Assembly: GCA_024641445.1 (NCBI GenBank)
Contig: JAHEDA010000084.1
Coordinates: forward strand, 1 to 9,042
DNA length: 9,042 nucleotides
Direction: 5' to 3'
From: Gammaproteobacteria bacterium
Lineage (GTDB): Bacteria; Pseudomonadota; Gammaproteobacteria; UBA6429; Thiohalophilaceae
The notes under the pieces were generated by a model that ran no database searches, was not told where the DNA came from, and saw nothing but the letters and a program-made list of their open reading frames with translations. Below are positions 5,356 through 9,042 of the stretch, piece by piece. A program made the translations under genes and the position numbers. Position 1 is the first letter of the stretch; every line of letters begins with the position of its first letter.

Positions 5356-7428
5356 ATGATCAAGCTTACGGTTAATGGAAGAACGGCGGAAATTAATGAT
5401 GGCTCGACCTTGCTCGACGCCATCAGGCAAGCAGGTGTGCATATCCCCACGCTCTGTCACTACCCTCGACTACCGTCCCATGCCGTTTGCCGGATGTGCC
5501 TGGTCAATGTGAATGGTCAGGCCCGGCCCCAACCCGCCTGCAAGGCGCAGGCGCAAGACGGTGACGTGGTCGTGACCGACACCCCGGAACTACAGGAATT
5601 TCGCAAAACCGATCTCGAATGGCTGCTGGCCCGCCACCCCAACGACTGCATACGTTGCGAAGTAAACGGGTCTTGCAAGTTGCAGAGCCTGGTCAGTGAG
5701 TATCAATTAGAAGAGCACTGGGAAAAGATCCCACGGGGTTCGCGGGAACACCCGGAGCATGTACTGACCGACCACACCTCGCCGAGTATCTGGCGCGACC
5801 TCTCAAAGTGCATCGAATGCGGTCTGTGTGTCGAGGCCTGTGGCGAAGCGGGACAACAACAATACGTGATTGGATTTGCCGAGCGTGGCTCGGACCGCCT
5901 GCCCGTCACCGTGTTCGATCAATCCCTGGCCAACACCCAATGTATCTCCTGCGGCCAATGCACGCTGGTGTGCCCGGTCGGGGCCTTGATCGAGACCCCA
6001 CACTGGCACGAGGTGCTGCACACCCTGGATGCCCGGCGACGGGTCTCTGCGGTACAGGTTGCACCCGCCACGCGTATCGCCATCAGTGAAGAGTTCGGCA
6101 TGAAACCGGGCACCGTGAGCACGGGCAGGATGATCAATGCCCTGCGCCAACTGGGCTTTGATTACGTGTTCGATACCAATTTTGCGGCAGACCTGACCAT
6201 CATGGAAGAAGGCACCGAGTTTTTGACTCGTCTCAAGGAGAAAAAGAAACTGCCGCTATTCACCTCCTGCTGCCCGGGCTGGGTGAACTGGGTGGAGATC
6301 AATCGACCTGATATTCTGCCACACCTGAGCACGACAAAATCCCCGCAGCAAATGCACGGCGCCCTCACCAAACGGGGTGCCTTCGCGCGTTCACTGGGTG
6401 CTGACTTCGCCGAGGGCAAGACCGAACCCTACGTGGTCAGTGTGATGCCTTGCACCGCCAAGAAAGATGAGGCCATGCGTCCGGGTGTCGCGGGTGATAT
6501 CGACCATGTCCTCACCACGCGCGAACTGGCCAGAATGATCCGGGCGCGCGGGATTGCGTTTGGCGCGTTATCGGAAGCGGGAAACTTTGATAATCCACTG
6601 GGTGAAAGTACCGGCGCGGGGCAGATCTTCGGCGCATCCGGTGGGGTGATGGAGGCGATGGTGCGTACCGCCTCCCATTTCATCGATGAGGAAAATGCAC
6701 TGACACTGGAGTGGCAGCAACTTCGCGGGATAAGCCAGGGGATCAAGACCGCCGAGGTCCCCGGCATCGGCAGGGTCGCCATCTGCAATGGTATCGCCGC
6801 CGCGCAGCGTATGCTGGAGACCGAAATCTGGCGCAATGAATACGTCGCCATTGAGGTCATGGCCTGTGTGGGCGGGTGTCTGGGTGGTGGTGGCGAACCA
6901 AAATCCGACGACCCGCTTATTCTTGAGAAACGCATGCAGGCCATTTATGCGATAGACAAACAGGCGCCGCGACGACGCTCGTATGAAAATCAGGACGTGC
7001 AAAAATTGTATGCAACGGAATTGCAGGCGCCGAATTCCCCTCGTGCACATGCTTTACTGCATACCAGCTACGCCGCGCGAAACTCCAGGCGATTGCTCCT
7101 GATGCGCTTTCTCGATTGTGTCGACAGGCGTGATGGCAGCGGCGTGGCCAGTTTGTTTCACCCGGAGGCGGTGTGGTCCACTGCCTCACCTCTCGGTGAC
7201 ATCCAGGGCAGTGTGAATATCGAGGCCCTGATCACGACGCGTCTGCCACCGCGCAGGTATGGCCCCGCCTATGCGCGGCATCGGATGGCATCCACCGCCG
7301 CGATTGACGACCTTACCGTTGTGACACCCACGGGCGAGCGTTGCAGTTTCAATATGGAGGTAGATACCCTGCACGAAGGAAGTCAGTCAAGGATGGTGAT
7401 CAGAAAGCTTGTGCGATCAATCCTGTAG
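5356..7428 (+). CDS. [FeFe] hydrogenase, CpI-type, with C-terminal NTF2/SnoaL-like extension
   Basis: The 690-residue protein is a complete monomeric [FeFe] hydrogenase (2 H+ + 2 e- to H2, or the reverse) in the layout of clostridial CpI, which is about 574 residues. In order: ferredoxin-type [2Fe-2S] ligands C34, C45, C48, C62; the His-Cys cluster H94, C98, C101, C107; two [4Fe-4S] sets, C152/155/158/162 and C196/199/202/206; then the H-cluster domain with TSCCPGW (303-309), MPCTAKKDE (364-372) and EVMACVGGCLGGGGEP (500-515). All H-cluster ligands are present, and Cys305, the usual proton-transfer residue, is kept. No signal peptide is present, so it is cytoplasmic; the partner is probably ferredoxin or NAD(P)H via another subunit not in the window. 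The catalytic part ends near residue 575; the remaining 115 residues look like an NTF2/SnoaL domain (MRFLDCVDRRDGSGVASLFHPEAVW). No clear Shine-Dalgarno precedes the ATG, chosen because the protein then starts like CpI. HydE, HydF and HydG maturases are not in the window. Confidence 0.95.
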   Translation: MIKLTVNGRTAEINDGSTLLDAIRQAGVHIPTLCHYPRLPSHAVCRMCLVNVNGQARPQPACKAQAQDGDVVVTDTPELQEFRKTDLEWLLARHPNDCIRCEVNGSCKLQSLVSEYQLEEHWEKIPRGSREHPEHVLTDHTSPSIWRDLSKCIECGLCVEACGEAGQQQYVIGFAERGSDRLPVTVFDQSLANTQCISCGQCTLVCPVGALIETPHWHEVLHTLDARRRVSAVQVAPATRIAISEEFGMKPGTVSTGRMINALRQLGFDYVFDTNFAADLTIMEEGTEFLTRLKEKKKLPLFTSCCPGWVNWVEINRPDILPHLSTTKSPQQMHGALTKRGAFARSLGADFAEGKTEPYVVSVMPCTAKKDEAMRPGVAGDIDHVLTTRELARMIRARGIAFGALSEAGNFDNPLGESTGAGQIFGASGGVMEAMVRTASHFIDEENALTLEWQQLRGISQGIKTAEVPGIGRVAICNGIAAAQRMLETEIWRNEYVAIEVMACVGGCLGGGGEPKSDDPLILEKRMQAIYAIDKQAPRRRSYENQDVQKLYATELQAPNSPRAHALLHTSYAARNSRRLLLMRFLDCVDRRDGSGVASLFHPEAVWSTASPLGDIQGSVNIEALITTRLPPRRYGPAYARHRMASTAAIDDLTVVTPTGERCSFNMEVDTLHEGSQSRMVIRKLVRSIL

Positions 7429-7587
7429 GCAATTAACACCTTCTATACTCAAGCCCGCAAAATACGCCATCAGGGCCATACCCCTCGTGGCCTACCGCAG
7501 GTCTGCGTGGGCGAGAGCAGTCTCACACCAATGGGTGCCCTTCCGTTCACCCGAGCGATTAAAATCCCACGCCTCATAGCGAAGGTC

Positions 7588-7608
7588 TGTTGCAGCTTCC
7601 CTGCAACA
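7588..7608. repeat. 8-bp stem hairpin
   Basis: TGTTGCAG (7588-7595), loop CTTCC, CTGCAACA (7601-7608): a perfect 8-bp inverted repeat, the longest simple hairpin downstream of the hydrogenase gene. It could be a transcript 3'-end structure or part of a larger fold; no T tract follows. Confidence 0.6.
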
Positions 7609-7654
7609 ACTCGGGTCAGCGGCCCGCTAGCGACTATTTAACCATCTTATCGAG

Positions 7655-7695
7655 ATGGACTAGTCCATTCGTCTCGTCACTAGTCCTAAGACTAG
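7655..7695. repeat. Palindrome and repeated ACTAGTCC boxes upstream of the receiver-like gene
   Basis: A perfect 14-bp palindrome ATGGACTAGTCCAT (7655-7668) is followed by a second ACTAGTCC 20 bases after the first (7659-7666 and 7679-7686) and an inverted GACTAG (7690-7695). Two direct boxes about two helical turns apart plus an inverted half-box is a pattern often seen for dimeric DNA-binding regulators. It ends 67 bases before the receiver-like gene. Confidence 0.55.
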
Positions 7696-7762
7696 CCGGT
7701 ATGGCGCATACCCCAACTGCGCCGCCTCCACTAAAGTAATTTCATCTTTCATCAATAAGGTA

Positions 7763-8179
7763 ATGGAATATATGTCCTCGCAACCTATGCGCGTCTTCGT
7801 CATGGAGAATGACCCACAGGTCCTTAAGGGATTGGCGTTATTGCTTGAAGGCATGTGCCTCACGGTTGTTACCGCAGTCGGCATCGATGATTTAAAAAGA
7901 CTGAATATTCCAAACACTGAACGTCCGGCACTACTCTTACTACCGCTTGAGGGTGCGCATGGCATATCCGGAATTGAGTTAGTAAAGCAGATACGTTCTG
8001 GCTACGAATATCCAATTCCCGCAATTCTCCTTCGTTATGAACATGCACTCAGACCAGACCGTTTTATCGATACAAATATCTTCGTACTCTCCAACTGCCT
8101 CGCGCCAAATGAATTACGGCGGGTAATTACAAACATTCTGGGTAATGAGATGACCGCAGGATACGACGTTGAATCTTAG
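7763..8179 (+). CDS. Degenerate response-regulator receiver domain protein
   Basis: The 138-residue protein is a single receiver (REC, CheY-like) domain without an output domain. The first strand and acidic pocket read VFVMENDP (residues 11-18), where a canonical receiver has a D-D-E-P-like sequence; Glu15 and Asn16 stand in for the Mg-binding acids. The strand that should end in the phosphate-accepting Asp reads PALLLLPLEGAHGISG, with Pro61 at the expected Asp position. The usual Lys before a Pro near the C-terminal end is replaced in FVLSNCLAPNELRRVI by Asn111-Cys112. The domain therefore cannot be phosphorylated normally and is best called a pseudo-receiver, likely working by protein contact. 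The start is uncertain: ATG 7763 has AAGG only 2 bases upstream, while ATG 7772 has it 11 bases away and would give 135 residues. The cytolysin-like lipoprotein gene follows after 26 bases, so the two are probably co-transcribed. Confidence 0.72.
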   Translation: MEYMSSQPMRVFVMENDPQVLKGLALLLEGMCLTVVTAVGIDDLKRLNIPNTERPALLLLPLEGAHGISGIELVKQIRSGYEYPIPAILLRYEHALRPDRFIDTNIFVLSNCLAPNELRRVITNILGNEMTAGYDVES

Positions 8180-8193
8180 AAACAACCAACAAC

Positions 8194-8199
8194 AAGGAG
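8194..8199 (+). promoter_or_regulatory. Ribosome binding site of the cytolysin-like lipoprotein gene
   Basis: AAGGAG ends 6 bases before the ATG at 8206, in the short gap after the receiver-like gene. This fixes the start, which is directly followed by a signal peptide. Confidence 0.85.
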
Positions 8200-8205
8200 T
8201 TAGAC

Positions 8206-9042
8206 ATGAAAACGAAAACACGGAATATATTTTTTCTTCTTTTACTCGCCACAAGCGCCACAACACTCACCGCCTGCGGTGGTGGCGGTAGCGGGGGTGG
8301 AGACAATCAAACCCTCGCGGATATCAACGGCTATATTTCTTCTTTACCGAGCTGGAAGGATTATTCTCCAGAACTCGTTGACGCTGATAAGGCCGTTGGT
8401 GACTCTACTCAGACACAGGAAAAGGTCGGCAATACCACTTACAACTGTACGAAAACCCCTTACTCCATGACGCGAACACCGGACAAGGTGGTCACGTTAA
8501 ATCCTGATGTTGAAATATTGTGGCCCGGCGCACTCTTGCAGGGAAACGGATATGTTGGAGGCATTGGCAGCCTGGCTGAACTCCCGATTCGAGAGCGCGC
8601 ACCGATGGCGATATCCATTGATCTCTTGACGGATGGCAACACCCGAACAGTTGACACGCCGAGTCTATCGACAGTCACTCAGGCGGTTGGATCACTGATT
8701 CAGGCTGCGAGTGATGCAGGCCACCGTGCAGGCAGCAAGATTTTCTTCAATCAGGTTGACTATCACTCGCTCGCAGAGGCATCCCTAAGTGCAGGTTTCT
8801 CGGCGAACTATCAAGGGGCCTCAATCAAGGCCAATCTGGAGGCAAGTGCAAGCGCGGAGAAGTCAACGATTATGGCCGTGTACACCCAACAAATGTTCAC
8901 AGTCTCCGTCGACCTACCTCAAACACCCAGTGCATTTTTCAGCAAGGGTCTGACAGAGAGTATTTTGCAGGAGCAAATTGACCGCAACCGCATTGGGCCA
9001 GACAATCTTCCTGTCTACGTCTCGAGTATTACCTACGGCAGG
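8206..9042 (+). CDS. Thiol-activated (cholesterol-dependent) cytolysin family lipoprotein, 5' part
   Basis: The frame runs open for 279 codons to the end of the window. Residues 1-23 are a signal peptide with core IFFLLLLA and lipobox LTAC, so Cys24 would be lipidated; a flexible Gly/Ser tract (25-32) follows, and there is no Asp at +2, which favours the outer membrane. The mature part matches the thiol-activated cytolysin family: NPDVEILWPGALLQG (99-113), like the ILWPGALL block of pneumolysin; PIRERAPMAISIDL, like its RAPMTYSIDL; a DTPSLSTVTQAVGSLI segment like DPSNSSVRGAVNDLL; MFTVSVDLPQTP like YYTVSVDAVKNP; and VYVSSITYGR at the window end, like VYISSVAYGR. Family members are secreted as monomers and form large beta-barrel pores in membranes. 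The C-terminal membrane-binding domain with its Trp-rich undecapeptide lies beyond the window, so cholesterol binding cannot be judged. Cys81 in the mature N-terminal part is unusual. It follows the pseudo-receiver gene by 26 bases. Confidence 0.87.
   Translation, partial: MKTKTRNIFFLLLLATSATTLTACGGGGSGGGDNQTLADINGYISSLPSWKDYSPELVDADKAVGDSTQTQEKVGNTTYNCTKTPYSMTRTPDKVVTLNPDVEILWPGALLQGNGYVGGIGSLAELPIRERAPMAISIDLLTDGNTRTVDTPSLSTVTQAVGSLIQAASDAGHRAGSKIFFNQVDYHSLAEASLSAGFSANYQGASIKANLEASASAEKSTIMAVYTQQMFTVSVDLPQTPSAFFSKGLTESILQEQIDRNRIGPDNLPVYVSSITYGR

Larger units (their letters stand above)
7429..7762. other. Intergenic region rich in inverted repeats, possible structured RNA or operator
   Basis: This 334-base gap has no convincing coding frame. 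It contains a run of short perfect inverted repeats: GAGA/TCTC (7513-7524), GGGTG/CACCC (7533-7552), TGTTGCAG/CTGCAACA (7588-7608), CCATCT/AGATGG (7642-7658), a 14-bp palindrome (7655-7668), CTAGTC/GACTAG (7680-7695) and GGTATG/CATACC (7698-7712). Some are mutually exclusive, as CCATCT/AGATGG overlaps the palindrome. No known riboswitch or small RNA family was recognised. No hairpin with a T tract that would clearly terminate the hydrogenase transcript was seen. Confidence 0.5.

Noticed and set aside
6429..7050. Long - strand open frames opposite the hydrogenase gene
   Set aside because: They overlap conserved H-cluster coding sequence and have low-complexity, unfamiliar translations with no ribosome binding site.
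8460..8678. 72-codon - strand frame opposite the lipoprotein gene
   Set aside because: The + strand frame through the same bases has a signal peptide and cytolysin family blocks, so the - strand frame is a shadow.

Overview
The window looks like chromosomal DNA of a free-living Gram-negative bacterium, most likely a gammaproteobacterium with active sulfur metabolism. This is inferred from the GC-rich coding sequence, strong AAGGAG ribosome binding sites, two DsrE-family sulfur-relay-type proteins, a cysteine synthase-glutaredoxin fusion and lipoprotein-type signal peptides. No tRNA, rRNA, insertion sequence or CRISPR array was seen.

Region 1 (1-2179, + strand): the 3' part of a group II PLP-dependent decarboxylase gene is followed after 25 bases by a cysteine synthase fused to a C-terminal glutaredoxin domain. 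A hairpin at 2204-2229 separates this pair from the convergent region 2.

Region 2 (2288-4826, - strand): a tightly packed four-gene operon reads class II glutamine amidotransferase, ECF-type sigma factor, soluble zinc-binding anti-sigma factor, exported DsrE-like protein. The first three genes overlap by 8 bases at each junction. Just upstream lies a cytoplasmic DsrE-family protein with a CPPC motif. The operon and the single DsrE gene are each preceded by the same promoter-like element, GGGACC-N16-CGTCAT, which is the textbook shape of an ECF sigma promoter. The likely reading is that the encoded sigma factor controls its own operon and the neighbouring dsrE gene. A third, convergent match (GGGACC-N16-CGTCA) lies on the + strand at the 3' end of that dsrE gene and shares a perfect 13-bp inverted repeat with the operon promoter.

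Region 3 (5356-7428, + strand): a complete CpI-type [FeFe] hydrogenase with every expected cluster ligand and all three H-cluster motifs, carrying an extra C-terminal domain of about 115 residues that looks like an NTF2/SnoaL fold. It is preceded by about 530 bases of AT-rich non-coding DNA and followed by about 330 bases full of short inverted repeats.

Region 4 (7763-9042, + strand): a degenerate receiver-domain protein that lacks the phosphorylatable Asp and the conserved Lys sits 26 bases upstream of a lipoprotein gene cut off by the window end. The lipoprotein has the sequence signatures of the thiol-activated (cholesterol-dependent) cytolysin family, which is best known from Gram-positive bacteria. 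Because the window ends inside domain coding sequence, the membrane-binding C-terminal domain cannot be examined.
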